From Methanosarcina sp. KYL-1 (GTDB taxonomy: Archaea; Halobacteriota; Methanosarcinia; Methanosarcinales; Methanosarcinaceae), in the NCBI RefSeq assembly GCF_024372725.1, contig NZ_VOUA01000001.1, positions 62,001 to 126,000 of the forward strand: DNA of 64,000 nt, in the 5' to 3' direction. The notes under the pieces are model-generated. The model was not told the DNA's origin and ran no database searches. It saw nothing but the letters and a program-made list of their open reading frames with translations. This document shows positions 8,201 through 17,493 of the stretch, in pieces. Position numbers and translations under genes: made by a program. Positions within the stretch are counted from its first letter, which is position 1, and every line of letters starts with the position of its first letter.

Positions 8201-8734
8201 ATGCAGTGTGCATTGTGCAGGAATAAGGAGTGCCTGAAAGGCAAAAACTGTTCTGTTATCAAGTCGGGGCTTGAGTACAGGGGGGCGGATTTGAAATCTT
8301 TACAGGTCTCTGCCTGGCTTGAATCCGAGCCTGCGAAAAAGACAAAGCTTGAAGAGATTGCAATTTACGCAAAAAAACTGGGGTACGGTAAAATCGGGAT
8401 TGCTTTTTGTATCGAATACGAAAGGGAATCCCGACTTGTCTATGAGATCCTTTCACGCTACTTTGAAGTCTTTTCGGTCTGCTGCAAGGTATGCAGCTTT
8501 GATAAAGCGAAGTTAGGGCTCAGGAAATGTGAGCATTCGGGGTTTGAACCCGCCTGCAACCCTATCGGCCAGGCCCTGCTCTTAAACGACGACAGGACCG
8601 ACCTCAATATAATGCTCGGGCTAAAAACAGGTTATGACATTCTCTTTGCAGCACACTCGGAAGCTCCTTCTATTACTCTTTCGCTAAGGGAACTACCTGC
8701 CTTAAATGATTCCGGAATTGATACTATAGAATGA
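8201..8734 (+). CDS. DUF1847 cysteine-rich protein
   Basis: A 177-residue protein matching DUF1847, predicted metal binding. The N-terminus has MQCALCRNKECLKGKNC. The middle has KKLGYGKIGIAFCIEYERE and FSVCCKVCSFDKAKLGL, with ACNPIGQALLLNDDRTDLNIMLGLKTGYDILFA near the end. The many Cys residues suggest an Fe-S or zinc site. It is followed by a DUF1284 gene, also Cys rich. The function is unknown. A TATA-like AAATATTTATACC at about 8127-8139 would place its promoter 60-70 bases before the start. Confidence 0.82.
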   Translation: MQCALCRNKECLKGKNCSVIKSGLEYRGADLKSLQVSAWLESEPAKKTKLEEIAIYAKKLGYGKIGIAFCIEYERESRLVYEILSRYFEVFSVCCKVCSFDKAKLGLRKCEHSGFEPACNPIGQALLLNDDRTDLNIMLGLKTGYDILFAAHSEAPSITLSLRELPALNDSGIDTIE

Positions 8735-8806
8735 ATTGATGCGATATAATTAATTGATATGATATAATTAATTGATATGATATAACTAATTGATAAGATA
8801 GAATGA
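8735..8806. repeat. 18-bp tandem repeat
   Basis: Four copies of an 18-base AT-rich unit based on ATTGATATGATATAATTA, directly after the DUF1847 stop codon. Confidence 0.8.
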
Positions 8807-8845
8807 TTGGTGGATTTTTAACAAATTTTTATGCCGGAGAAAAAC

Positions 8846-9268
8846 ATGCTTGAAAATTCCGAATCCAAACGCCTCAGGATCAGGGCTCATCACCTTTTTT
8901 GTATTCAAGGTTTCCAGGGCTACGGGTACAGCCTGGCTTTTGTGGCCAATATGAGGGCTGTGATCGCAGATCTGGAGGCTTCTCCTTCCAGGCCTCTTGA
9001 ACTTGTGTCCGAATGTGACGCTATATGTGTCTCGTGCCCCAGCAAAAGGGAATGTTCCGCCCAGGAATCGGTTCTCTCCCGTACAATCAGGCACATGGAC
9101 CTCCTTGTGCTGGATAAACTGGAAATGGAAGAAGGGTCCGTAATCGGGGCAAATGAGGCCTTCAGGCTCATCAACGAGAATCTGAATAACGCTTCAGATA
9201 TCGAAGATGTTTGCGGGAACTGCAAGTGGAGGCAGAAATGCCTCTGGTACATGCAAAGAGAAAAGTAG
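8846..9268 (+). CDS. DUF1284 cysteine-rich protein
   Basis: A 140-residue protein of DUF1284. The family start LRIRAHHLFCIQGFQGYGYS is clear, followed by ECDAICVSCPSKRECS and the C-terminal CGNCKWRQKCLWY, so there are at least eight Cys in CxxC-like spacing, typical of Fe-S or zinc sites. I chose the ATG at 8846 because GGAG lies six bases upstream; an in-frame ATG at 8831 is possible and adds five residues. It has no assigned function. The next gene, hdrB, converges on it. Confidence 0.82.
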   Translation: MLENSESKRLRIRAHHLFCIQGFQGYGYSLAFVANMRAVIADLEASPSRPLELVSECDAICVSCPSKRECSAQESVLSRTIRHMDLLVLDKLEMEEGSVIGANEAFRLINENLNNASDIEDVCGNCKWRQKCLWYMQREK

Positions 9269-9279
9269 AATTAAGAGAA

Positions 9280-9411
9280 AAGTACATTTTTTACTTTTCA
9301 TCTCCTTTTTCCCCGCTTTTTTCCTCAGGTTTTTTCCTATTTTTCCCCTTCAGCTTTTTTCCCCTTCCTTTTTTCCCCTCAGCTTTTTTCCTCGGGTTTT
9401 TACTTCGATTT
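9280..9411. terminator. T/C-rich convergent terminator tract
   Basis: Between the convergent DUF1284 and hdrB genes the + strand is repeated TTTTTCC blocks for over 100 bases, a likely archaeal terminator for the DUF1284 transcript. Confidence 0.5.
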
Positions 9412-10314
9412 TTACCTCAAGCCCGCACTGATTTCATAGACTTTTGCCAGGAACTCGAGATTCTGGACAGAGTTCTGTTCAATTCCGAGCTGGTCCGGGG
9501 AAAAACCGAGTGCAAGACCGAGGAGCTGGGAATAGTGGAGGACGGGGATGGAATAGTCGGTTCCGAACTTTTCATTTACTGCAAGCTGTCCCCTGTCAAA
9601 CTGGAGGTGGCAGAAGGGGCATGCATTGACGATGCAGTCCACACCGGCCCGCTGGATGCATGAGAGCTTGTGCTCGAGCATTTCAAGGGACTCTTCTATA
9701 TGTCCCGAGCGCACCCCGCCGCCTGCCCCGCAGCACATCATCTTGTCGGTGTAGTCCACGCTTTTTGCCCCTGTGGCTTCGACCAATTCGTCAAAGAAAA
9801 TGGGTGCTTCGGATTCGCCAAGTTTCCTTTCCTTTGTGGGCTTTACCAGGTGGCATCCGTAGTGGAGGGCCACTTTCAGGTCGAGGGGGGTTGTAACGCA
9901 ACTTTTGAGCTTTTCAGGCCCCATTTCAGTGTACAGCAGTTCTATGATGTGCCTTACTTCTACTGTTCCCAGGTACTCCATGCCAATACCTTTCAGGCAT
10001 TTGTTTGTCTGGGCTTTCAGTTCTGGGTCTTTTTTCAGCTCGATGTTGGCATCAGCCAGGGAGGCATAGCAGCCGTTACACACGGTCAGCACATCTCTTT
10101 CCATCTTTTCGGAAAGGACAATATTCCGGCTGGCAAGGGAAAGCCAGCTTGCCTTGTCAAACGATTTGAATACCCCGGGGGCAGGACAGCAGGAGGCTCC
10201 GGGCAGGTCCACGGCATCTATGTCCAACTGCTGCAAACAGAGTTTCGTGGCTTTTTCAATTCCAGGGTAGCGGTTGGGAACAATACATCCGAGAAACAGC
10301 GATAACTTTTGCAT
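9412..10314 (-). CDS. hdrB: CoB-CoM heterodisulfide reductase subunit B (HdrB)
   Basis: A 300-residue soluble heterodisulfide reductase subunit that holds the noncubane [4Fe-4S] clusters where CoM-S-S-CoB is reduced. Both CCG domains are present: GASCCPAPGVF near residue 43 and YGCHLVKPTKE with MMCCGAGGGVRSG near residues 155-195, then NACPFCHLQFDRGQ. The start chosen is the ATG at 10314, with GAGGTG seven bases upstream; an in-frame GTG at 10323 adds three residues. It lies 17 bases after hdrC. No hdrA is adjacent, as is known for one of the HdrCB pairs of Methanosarcina, so its electron-bifurcating partner must be encoded elsewhere. Confidence 0.93.
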   Translation of the reverse strand: MQKLSLFLGCIVPNRYPGIEKATKLCLQQLDIDAVDLPGASCCPAPGVFKSFDKASWLSLASRNIVLSEKMERDVLTVCNGCYASLADANIELKKDPELKAQTNKCLKGIGMEYLGTVEVRHIIELLYTEMGPEKLKSCVTTPLDLKVALHYGCHLVKPTKERKLGESEAPIFFDELVEATGAKSVDYTDKMMCCGAGGGVRSGHIEESLEMLEHKLSCIQRAGVDCIVNACPFCHLQFDRGQLAVNEKFGTDYSIPVLHYSQLLGLALGFSPDQLGIEQNSVQNLEFLAKVYEISAGLR

Positions 10315-10331
10315 AATCTCCACCTCTATGT

Positions 10332-10814
10332 TTATTTTTCAGCCACAAGTTCATCGAATTTGCAGGTTTTGAGGAGGGTCTGAATTTGTTTTAAGGCTTC
10401 AGGGTACTTCTGGACAGTTTCAGGTATGGGGTCAAGCCCGAGTTCTTCCCTCTTTTTCTTTGTTTCTTCGTCAAGGGGGACCGCGTGCCCGCATTCCATC
10501 ACCATTTCCGAAACCCGCCTGTGCTCGGGCAGCATGAACCCTTCCCGGACCGCAAGTCTCCTTAGTTCAAGCAGGGCATCCGTAATCGGGATCCCCCTCG
10601 GGCAGCGCTCCTGGCAGGTATAACAGGTGGTGCAGAGCCAGAGGTCTTCATCGGAAAGGACAACCCTGTCCTTGCGCGCATCCCTGAGGATCCGCCGGGT
10701 ATTGAGCCCGGTATGCCGCCCGGAGGGGCAGCTTCCTGTGCACGTGCCGCAGTGCATGCAGGCAAGCACGTCAAGCCCTGCAGCCTTCAACACTTCTAAA
10801 ATTTCTTTACTCAT
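10332..10814 (-). CDS. hdrC: CoB-CoM heterodisulfide reductase subunit C (HdrC)
   Basis: A 160-residue iron-sulfur subunit with two [4Fe-4S] motifs, CMHCGTCTGSCP near residue 19 and CTTCYTCQERCP near residue 61. It passes electrons from the flavin subunit HdrA to HdrB. The helical C-terminal region, with PEHRRVSEMVMECGHAVP, is typical. It precedes hdrB on the same strand, in the usual hdrCB order. The long upstream spacer (10815-11350) holds its promoter. Confidence 0.93.
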   Translation of the reverse strand: MSKEILEVLKAAGLDVLACMHCGTCTGSCPSGRHTGLNTRRILRDARKDRVVLSDEDLWLCTTCYTCQERCPRGIPITDALLELRRLAVREGFMLPEHRRVSEMVMECGHAVPLDEETKKKREELGLDPIPETVQKYPEALKQIQTLLKTCKFDELVAEK

Positions 10815-11350
10815 ACAGGTTCACCGGCTGATTTTTATCTGGATTCGTTCGTTTTAGAAAAACAAAGGCGAGATTAAAAGAAGACGAATCAAAAGGAAGC
10901 GCTGCAAATCAAGGCCTCGCTTCGCATTTCAGGATTAAAATTCTTTTTTCCTGGTTTACAACTTCCTGTATTATTCGTATTACTCTCATGATATTTAACA
11001 TAAACTAAATCTGTTTGGGGTTGGAGTGTCCGGCCGTATCCGGGAAACTATTCTTCTTCCTCCGGGTGTACCTTTTAAAAAGTTTATTCTTTTAAAAATT
11101 TCATTTTTTTAAAAAGTTTATTTGGCCAGGTTTACGCATCCTATTTACATATATTCGTATTCTATTTATATATTATGTCATTTCTAATATAAAAACTAAG
11201 TTATAGGGGCTATATAAAAGAAAAGATAGGATTACCATAAAATAATCAGTGATGGGGTAAAGCCCGGAGCCTCAGGCTTTGGAACCTGGGCCTTTCTTCA
11301 TCGGGTTTTACCCTGATCTTTCCCGTTTTGTCTCCGGGCTTCGTGTCTTA
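10815..11350. other. hdrC upstream spacer
   Basis: A 536-base spacer without a gene. On the minus strand it has TATA-like TATATAAATAG near 11155-11170, followed by a long presumed 5' leader toward hdrC. A short direct repeat of AAAAAGTTTATT occurs at about 11076-11120. The segment 11180-11280 reads on the plus strand like TATATAAAAG followed by an A-rich stretch, but no plus-strand gene follows. Confidence 0.4.
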
Positions 11351-12067
11351 TCAGGAGAAGTTTATGCCCAGGTCTTTCATTCCGTTGAGTTTTGCCAGAT
11401 TGATCAGGAGAGGGGTAAGGGATTCGATTGTATTTGCGTGTTTCAGGGGGCCTCCGTCAAGGGGTTTGAGGCAGCCCATATGCCTGACCAGTTCGAAGAC
11501 AACTTTTTTTGCCTCTTCGTCATCGCTACAGACCACGGAGTCATGCACAGCTTTGCACTGCACTATGTCTTTTAATTTTCCGGCTGCAATATTGTGGAAA
11601 GCTGCAACTACCTTTGTGGACTCCGGGACCCGCTCCTTTATTGCCTGAGCTGCCGAGCCTTCGGCCGGGGGCCTGTATTCAAAGAGAGGGCCTTCTTTTA
11701 CCATGGGGACAACGGGAGTGACAACGATCTTGCCTTCCAGGGCCTCGCGGATTTCCTTAAGCAGGGGTTCGACGTGGGTGAAGCGGATTGTGAGAATGAT
11801 AATGTCGGCTGCTTTTGCAGCTTCAAGGTTGCTGTTCCCGGTAATTGTGGTTCCGGAGGTGTCAAAACCGCAGTTCTCAAGCTCTCTGAGGGCTTCTTTT
11901 GCGGCTTCTTCTGCGGTTTCCGGGGACCTGGACCCGATGATTACCTCGTTTTTAACGCCGCCAGCCATCAGGTTCTGCAGGGCCAGCCTGAGCACCATGC
12001 CTTCTCCGATATTGCCGGTTCCTCCCAGGACCGCTATTTTAAGCTTTTCAGGATTCAATCTTACCAA
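11351..12067 (-). CDS. npdG: F420H2:NADP oxidoreductase (F420-dependent NADP reductase)
   Basis: A 238-residue enzyme that moves hydride between reduced F420 and NADP. The NADP-binding Rossmann motif VLGGTGNIGEGMVLRLA lies near residues 13-29, followed by EVIIGSRS, the loop for the NADP phosphate. AADIIILTIRFTHV, VVAAFHNIAAGKL and VVCSDDEEAKK are typical of the family. The first codon is TTG at 12067, with GGAGG two bases before it; a second TTG nine bases on is better spaced, so the start is uncertain by a few residues. The product supplies NADPH for biosynthesis. Confidence 0.93.
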   Translation of the reverse strand: MVRLNPEKLKIAVLGGTGNIGEGMVLRLALQNLMAGGVKNEVIIGSRSPETAEEAAKEALRELENCGFDTSGTTITGNSNLEAAKAADIIILTIRFTHVEPLLKEIREALEGKIVVTPVVPMVKEGPLFEYRPPAEGSAAQAIKERVPESTKVVAAFHNIAAGKLKDIVQCKAVHDSVVCSDDEEAKKVVFELVRHMGCLKPLDGGPLKHANTIESLTPLLINLAKLNGMKDLGINFS

Positions 12068-12566
12068 GACCTCCAGTTTGCTATGTCACCCCATAACATA
12101 TCTCGGGTGGTTAATATAGCTTCTCTTATTTTTAACATACTAGTATAATATCTGAAGATACACATCTACTATTTTACTTAGTTAAATCGACAACTTCCCT
12201 GAGTACTGGAGCCAGAACGTTTTAATAAATTTTGTTTTTCTCCACATCACCTGTAATTTTTCCTACAATTTCCATAGAAAAGTTTATACTGTACACTGCT
12301 CTATGTTCTTAATAATTTGAGAATTTTGGGGTGTCAAACAGGGTAACTTCGTCGATGTAACTTTGTCGATGTAACTTCGTCCATTTAATCCTTAGCTTAG
12401 TTCGTAATCAGTAACTTCGTTCATGAATGGTGGCCGGGTTCATGTTTCATAACTTTGTTCATGGTTCTGCTCTGTTTGCATCTCAACGTTAACATTTGAG
12501 CATTAACATCTGAGCATAATTGGGGGGTGGGGGTAACTGGGGAGTTACACCCGGAGAGTATCATAT
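12068..12566. repeat. Spacer with ~15-bp GTAACTTCGTCGAT repeats
   Basis: No gene is seen between divergent npdG and the protease gene. At about 12349-12430 there are three close and two to three degraded copies of a unit like GTAACTTCGTCGAT. Near 12250-12300 lies AAAGTTTATACTG, a possible TATA box for the protease gene. Confidence 0.55.
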
Positions 12567-14309
12567 GTGTTTATTATAGCTGTAGCCCTGGCGGGGGTAT
12601 TTTCATCTCCGGCTCTTCAGGGGCTTTCGATAGAGGATGCCGGCAGGTCTGCCGAAGGGGAAGAAGAGGGCATGCAGACGGTATACGTTTACCTTTTCCC
12701 GGATTCCGGCACTCATGTGCTCGACCCTTATGTCTGGGTTACGGAGAGGGATGAAGCCTGTGGCGTTGCCGTGGCCCTGGTGCAGGCTGATTCCCTTGCA
12801 GAACTTGTTTCCCTGGAGAAAGTCCGGGAGGTCCGACAGGTTAACCCTCCTGTCATAAGGCAGGTCCGGCCCCTGGATGGGAAGGCGTTTATCCCCTCTT
12901 TTGAAGGACCCGGGGGACTTAATCGGGCTAAGGGGAAGGGGACCGGGCTCAAGGTCGGGATAATCTCCGACGGGGTCTCAAGCCTTACCGAAGTCCAGGC
13001 TGCCGGAGCCCTTCCCGAGGACGTGCATGTCCTTGCCCCCGGAGTGGGGGACGAAGGCACGGCGATGCTTGAAATCGTGCACGGGATCGCCCCTGAAGCC
13101 GAGTTGTATTTTTACGAGGCCGGGAACAATAAGCTTGGGTTCAACAGGGCGGTCGATGCCCTCCTTGCCGAGGGGTGCAGTATCATCTGCGACGACATCG
13201 GCTGGCCCGACGAACCTTTCTTCGAAGACGGGATCGTTGCCTCCCATGTACGTGAGGCGCTGGAGAGCCGTGACCTCCTTTACGTGAGTGCGGCAGGAAA
13301 CGATGCAAACCGCCACTACCAGGGCATGTTTTTCGATGACGGGTCCGGCTGGCACGATTTCAGCTCAGGGAAATCCGATTCAAAAAACATCTACGTTGAC
13401 ATCCCCCCCGGAGGGGAGGTGGGCATCGTGCTCCAGTGGAACGACCCATGGGACTGTTCCGGGAACAACTACGACCTTTACCTGAAAGACTGCCTGAGCG
13501 GGGAAGTCCTTGCTTCCAGCGAGCATTCCCAGAATGGGAATGGCACTCCCCTTGAGTACCTCAGGTATGAAAACCCGGGAAAAGCCGAAAGAAAAGGGAT
13601 GGTCTGCGTCAAAAAATGTTCAGGGGACATAAAGGTCCTGGAACTTTATATCTATCCGGAATCCGCCTGGGACATCTATCCTGATAACCTGGTTGCGGAG
13701 GACTCGGTTTTCGGGCACCCGGCAGTCCCGGGGGTCATCTGTGTCGGAGCTGTCAATCCTGGGGGGTCGGGAGCCCCTTACATAGAGCCGTACTCCTCCT
13801 GTGGCCCGGTGAGCATCTATTTCCCCGAATATGAGCTCAGGGGAAAATCAGATATCTGTGGACCTGATAACCTTAGAGTGAAATGCCTGGAAGAAAAAGG
13901 CAGCCCCTTTGCAGGCACCAGCGCATCCGCTCCCTATGTTGCCGGGGTCGCTGCCCTTATCTGGAGCTCACACCCTGAAAAGAACGCCAGTGAAATCCGG
14001 GAAATCCTGTATTCCTCTACCGAGGACCTGGGAGATGCCGGATATGATTACGTTTTCGGGTACGGGTTGGTGGGAGTGCCTGCAGGCAGCCCGGTGAACG
14101 GCCTTTTAGACGGTCAGTTAGATGGTCAGTTAGATGGCCAGCTGGAACAGGGTGGCAATCTCTTTCAAGAGGTTGAATCCTCTCGGGAAACCCTTTCAGC
14201 CTCCGCAGAACGGCTGGCAAATCATGTCCCTTCCCATGCTCCGAAACTCAATGAAATCCTTAAAATGTATAATATCCCGGCTGGGATTTCAGGGGCTTTT
14301 GTGCATTAA
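12567..14309 (+). CDS. Secreted subtilisin-like (S8 fold) protein with altered His site
   Basis: A 580-residue exported protein. The GTG start at 12567 begins a hydrophobic signal sequence, FIIAVALAGVFSSPALQ. The S8 domain has the Asp motif GIISDGVSS near residue 135, the Asn region YVSAAGNDANRHYQG, and the Ser motif GTSASAPYVAGVAALIW near residue 450. At the place of the usual HGT histidine motif the sequence reads GDEGTAMLEIVHGIAPEAELYF, so Glu stands where His is expected. Related sequences with DEG in this position exist, so it may be a lineage variant or use a different triad. The C-terminus has three DGQL repeats. No sorting signal was seen. Confidence 0.82.
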   Translation: MFIIAVALAGVFSSPALQGLSIEDAGRSAEGEEEGMQTVYVYLFPDSGTHVLDPYVWVTERDEACGVAVALVQADSLAELVSLEKVREVRQVNPPVIRQVRPLDGKAFIPSFEGPGGLNRAKGKGTGLKVGIISDGVSSLTEVQAAGALPEDVHVLAPGVGDEGTAMLEIVHGIAPEAELYFYEAGNNKLGFNRAVDALLAEGCSIICDDIGWPDEPFFEDGIVASHVREALESRDLLYVSAAGNDANRHYQGMFFDDGSGWHDFSSGKSDSKNIYVDIPPGGEVGIVLQWNDPWDCSGNNYDLYLKDCLSGEVLASSEHSQNGNGTPLEYLRYENPGKAERKGMVCVKKCSGDIKVLELYIYPESAWDIYPDNLVAEDSVFGHPAVPGVICVGAVNPGGSGAPYIEPYSSCGPVSIYFPEYELRGKSDICGPDNLRVKCLEEKGSPFAGTSASAPYVAGVAALIWSSHPEKNASEIREILYSSTEDLGDAGYDYVFGYGLVGVPAGSPVNGLLDGQLDGQLDGQLEQGGNLFQEVESSRETLSASAERLANHVPSHAPKLNEILKMYNIPAGISGAFVH

Positions 14310-14405
14310 CTGCTTCTGTGCATTGACTGCTTCTGTGCATTGACTGCTTCTGTGCATTGACTGCTTCTGTGCATTGACTGCTTCTGTACATTAACTTGCT
14401 TCTGA
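14300..14405. repeat. 17-bp tandem repeat
   Basis: About six copies of a 17-base unit, GCATTGACTGCTTCTGT and variants, start at the end of the protease gene and fill the spacer. Confidence 0.85.
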
Positions 14406-14417
14406 GCAGCAATTTTT

Positions 14418-15038
14418 TCATTCCAGAAGCAGAATCCCCATGCACATTATTTTTTCCGGTTTGCAGAACTCCAGTTTGGCTCCTGCACTTTCCATTACTT
14501 TTTGCAGGTTGATCCCCACGGCTTCCGGGGCAAAGCGCCTTAGATCGGGTTTTATGCACCCTTCCAGGTGACAGGTCTCGCATTCGTTGCAGGAGCCCGG
14601 CCTTAGGAGCTGGGCGAAGATGAGGCCGTCCCTGAAAGCCTCCTGTTCGAGTTCGTACATCTTTTTGAACGAGGCTTTCCTGAGCTCTCCCCAGGCCTTG
14701 AGAACATCCACCCCGGTGGTATCGTGCTCTTCCACAAGGAGGAGCGCATTTTTATATTCCCGCAGGGCTTTTCTGAAATCCTCAACGGATAGGATGTGGG
14801 GCGGGCAGCTCAGCCTCTTCCCGTAACTCCGGCAGCCGTATGCGCATTTCAGGGCTATCCTGTTTTCTACAGGTATGTCCACTGCGTCCAGCAGATATGC
14901 TTTAAGCCCTAGGCTTGAGGCTTTTTCAATCAGGTTGCTGAAATTTTCTGACAATTCAATCCCCCTTACTTCTAAATTTTGGATTCGTGCTTGATATAGT
15001 TTGGTAACTAAGCCCTGATAACTGCTTTTCACTCCCAA
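14418..15038 (-). CDS. DUF2284 putative metal-binding protein
   Basis: A 206-residue protein of DUF2284. It has CAYGCRSYGKRLSCPPH near residue 65 and a Cys-rich C-terminal part, CNECETCHLEGCIKPDLRRFAPEAVGINLQKVM, then CMGILLLE at the end. The family is predicted to bind Fe-S clusters and often occurs with corrinoid or ferredoxin proteins; the function is unknown. It converges with the protease gene. The first ~30 residues lack family similarity, so the true start may be a little downstream. Its upstream side is a run of short tandem repeats that also leads to the divergent M24 peptidase. Confidence 0.8.
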   Translation of the reverse strand: MGVKSSYQGLVTKLYQARIQNLEVRGIELSENFSNLIEKASSLGLKAYLLDAVDIPVENRIALKCAYGCRSYGKRLSCPPHILSVEDFRKALREYKNALLLVEEHDTTGVDVLKAWGELRKASFKKMYELEQEAFRDGLIFAQLLRPGSCNECETCHLEGCIKPDLRRFAPEAVGINLQKVMESAGAKLEFCKPEKIMCMGILLLE

Positions 15039-15039
15039 G

Positions 15040-15126
15040 ATTACATTACCCTGATAACATTACCCTGATAACATTACCCTGATTACATTACCCTGATTAC
15101 ATTACCCTGATTACATTTCCTGGGTT
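15040..15126. repeat. 14-bp tandem repeat
   Basis: About six copies of a 14-base unit, ATTACATTACCCTG or ATAACATTACCCTG, fill the spacer between the divergent DUF2284 and M24 genes, where promoters are expected. Confidence 0.85.
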
Positions 15127-15170
15127 ACACTTCTATAATTGGGAGCAGATAACTTAGTAAAGGGATCCAC

Positions 15171-16409
15171 ATGATTAAGAAAGTACCTTTAACTGAACTG
15201 CAAAACCGTATGAGCCGCTTCAGAACACGGATGGATGCATCAAGTCCAGATTGGGAAATCGCTGTCATCTTCAGCAAAATCAACATTTACTACTTTACCG
15301 GAACGATGCAGGACGGGATGCTAATTATCCCGAGGAACGGAGAAGCAACATTCTGGGTCCGGCGCAGCTATGAAAGGGCTCTGGACGAATCGTTATTTCC
15401 CAGTATAGCACCAATGAACAGCTTCCGGGATGCTGCAGGGGGTATGGGCAAGGCAGGTACGGCGGATAATGCAGGTAAAGCAGGCAATGAAAGCAAGTTT
15501 CAGGATTCGGTCTATCTGGAAACCGAAATTGTACCCCTGGCCCTGTACCAGCGCTTTCAAAAATACTTCCCCTTTAAGGCCGTTAAACCCGTTGACTCCC
15601 AGATTGCTGCCGTTAGAGCCGTAAAAAGTGAATATGAACTGTCCCTTCTGCGGGAATCCGGCAGGATCCACCAGCACGTGCTCGAAGACCTTGTGCCCGG
15701 CATGCTGCGGGAAGGGATGAGTGAAGCGGACCTTTCAACCGAACTGTTTTCAGTGCTGGTAGAGGAAGGACACCACGGAGCCTGCCGTTTTGGCATGTTC
15801 GATACGGAAATGATCCTGGGAAATGTCTGTTTCGGGGAAAGCTCCATTTACCCATGTTATTTCAACGGCCCCGGCGGAAAGCGCGGAATGAGCCCTGCGG
15901 TCCCCCTGCTTGGGAGCCGGGACAGGAAATTAAGGAAAGGCGACCTGGTCTTTGTTGATGTCGGGTGCGGGGTTGAAGGTTACCATACGGATAAAACCAC
16001 AACATACATGTTCGGCTTATCCCTTCCGCAGTATGCCATAGATCTCCACAATAAATGCGTGGCTATCCAGAACGAAGCTGCATCGATGTTGAAACCCGGC
16101 GCTATCCCCTCGGAAATCTATAATGCCATCATGAAAGGGCTTGATGAGGAATTCCTGCAAAATTTCATGGGCTTCGGGAACCGTAAAGTAAAATTTCTGG
16201 GACACGGGGTCGGCTTGCTGATCGATGAAACCCCCGTAATTGCCGGCGGGTTTGATGAGCCCCTGGAGGAAGGAATGGTATTTGCCCTGGAACCCAAAAG
16301 GGGAATTGAAAACATCGGGATGGTGGGAATTGAAAATACCTTCATAGTAACCTCTGATGGCGGAGAGTGCATTACCGGGGATAATCCTGGCTTGATTCCT
16401 GTATTTTGA
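15171..16409 (+). CDS. M24 family metallopeptidase (Xaa-Pro aminopeptidase-like)
   Basis: A 412-residue cytoplasmic protein with the creatinase-like N-terminal domain and the pita-bread catalytic domain. Metal-ligand regions are visible: [23 protein letters not shown] (two Asp), [12 protein letters not shown] (His), FALEPKRGI (Glu) and [11 protein letters not shown] (Glu). It likely cleaves Xaa-Pro bonds. A Gly/Ala/Asn-rich insert near residues 87-105 ([17 protein letters not shown]) in the N-terminal domain looks like expanded low-complexity sequence. No operon partner is evident. Confidence 0.88.
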   Translation: MIKKVPLTELQNRMSRFRTRMDASSPDWEIAVIFSKINIYYFTGTMQDGMLIIPRNGEATFWVRRSYERALDESLFPSIAPMNSFRDAAGGMGKAGTADNAGKAGNESKFQDSVYLETEIVPLALYQRFQKYFPFKAVKPVDSQIAAVRAVKSEYELSLLRESGRIHQHVLEDLVPGMLREGMSEADLSTELFSVLVEEGHHGACRFGMFDTEMILGNVCFGESSIYPCYFNGPGGKRGMSPAVPLLGSRDRKLRKGDLVFVDVGCGVEGYHTDKTTTYMFGLSLPQYAIDLHNKCVAIQNEAASMLKPGAIPSEIYNAIMKGLDEEFLQNFMGFGNRKVKFLGHGVGLLIDETPVIAGGFDEPLEEGMVFALEPKRGIENIGMVGIENTFIVTSDGGECITGDNPGLIPVF

Positions 16410-16506
16410 GTGGTGAAATTCAAGAATCCGGCCTGAGTATTGTAGGGATCTTGAACATCATAGAGATCTTGAACACTATAGAAAAATAGTCTGCCTGTCT
16501 CGAGAA

Positions 16507-16585
16507 ACGCTTTCCTAGATCCTGGAAACCATTTTCAATCCAGACGTTTGAAAGTGCCCCCGCCAGCTTGCCTGGCGGCGCCTCC
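16507..16585 (-). repeat. Dispersed ~75-bp repeat, copy 1
   Basis: The reverse complement of this stretch matches 53880-53960 over about 75 bases. The shared core is GCTGGCGGGGGCACTTT, then a GGATTGAAA block and GGTTTCC. Copy 1 lies in a spacer of ~560 bases without a convincing gene. It may be the remnant of an insertion-sequence end. Confidence 0.65.
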
Positions 16586-16744
16586 CATAAAAAATAATAA
16601 ATAGTGGAGTAAAATTACATTTTCCGGCTGTGTTTTCTTATTTTATCTAATCCCTTACCGGTTTTTTCAGGATCTTCACCTTTTTCGGTCTCTTTTACTT
16701 TTTTATTTTTCTTTTTACTCTGCTTTTTCCCTTAATTGTTTATT

Positions 16745-16815
16745 CTGGAAAGGCCGGCCACCTTCGGTGTCCGGGACAAAAACGATGGGAGATGATGAAT
16801 TCTGGTTGTACGGGA
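16745..16815 (+). repeat. Dispersed hairpin element, copy 1
   Basis: Begins CTGGAAAGGCCGGCCACC, includes the TTCG-looped inverted repeat CCACCTTCGGTG, and continues GGGACAAAAACGATGGGAG. It matches 24268-24340 over ~70 bases and 28365-28401 over the hairpin part. The rest of the 16410-16970 spacer holds TATA-like AT-rich sequence before the next small gene. Confidence 0.7.
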
Positions 16816-16970
16816 TAAAAAATCCTTTTTCTATTCAAGGCTTTATTTTTCTGGAAATACTTATCGTTTGATGGTCTTACCAGAACATTTATTATAAATT
16901 GGTTTTAATTAGTTTATAAATTTCAAAAGAAAATTCCTGAGTTTTTTGTGTTCCTGGGGATGAGCTATTA

Positions 16971-17309
16971 ATGAGAAACAGAACAAAATTCTTAATCGCA
17001 ATTTCTTTTGTGATTTTAGCAATGGCTACATTATTTTTTACCCTGATTTATCAGCCTGGAGCAGGCACGTATGTTCGTGCGGATAAACTTCAGGATCCAC
17101 CAGAGAAATACGTGGAATTCAGTTTAGCAGATCTCGAGAAATATCCCTATATCGAAGAAGCAATAAAAAATCCAGGAAAAGACATTAAGCTCCCTTTTGA
17201 TCATGATGGAAATATGACTGAGTTTGCTAACATCATGTGGGGTAACAGGACTGAATATATAAAACTGAATAATGAGTATTATCATATAAGTTATTACTCT
17301 GCTGATTAA
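16971..17309 (+). CDS. Hypothetical protein with N-terminal membrane anchor
   Basis: A 112-residue protein I do not recognise. Residues 8-28 are hydrophobic (IAISFVILAMATLFFTLIY), a signal anchor, followed by an acidic, Tyr-rich domain facing outside. No Cys and no catalytic motif are seen. Codon use is AT-rich, as in the island that follows. A TATA-like stretch at ~16905-16920 and GGGGATGAG before the ATG support expression. It may be a small surface protein like the companion membrane proteins of the downstream cassettes, but similarity is not evident. Confidence 0.55.
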   Translation: MRNRTKFLIAISFVILAMATLFFTLIYQPGAGTYVRADKLQDPPEKYVEFSLADLEKYPYIEEAIKNPGKDIKLPFDHDGNMTEFANIMWGNRTEYIKLNNEYYHISYYSAD

Positions 17310-17370
17310 GATATGGCGACACTTTGGATAATTTTTCATTTTCTTATCAAGCACAGGTGGGGAATTCTAC

Positions 17371-17475
17371 ATGGTGATTATTGACACGCCAAATGGGACC
17401 GTGAAATCCATTGAAAAGGTGGATAAGCTGCCTGAATGGGCTCTGGGGATTGCAGAGTCCGTCGCTGTTGAATAA
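17371..17475 (+). pseudogene. Short ORF, possibly a gene-end fragment
   Basis: An ATG-started frame of 34 codons (MVIIDTPNGTVKSIEKVDKLPEWA and so on) preceded by AGGTGGGG. The Leu-Pro-Glu-Trp and regular codon use look protein-like, but it is too short for family assignment. It may be a real small protein or the end of a decayed gene. Confidence 0.3.
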
Positions 17476-17493
17476 ATTCCTCAAAATCAAAGT

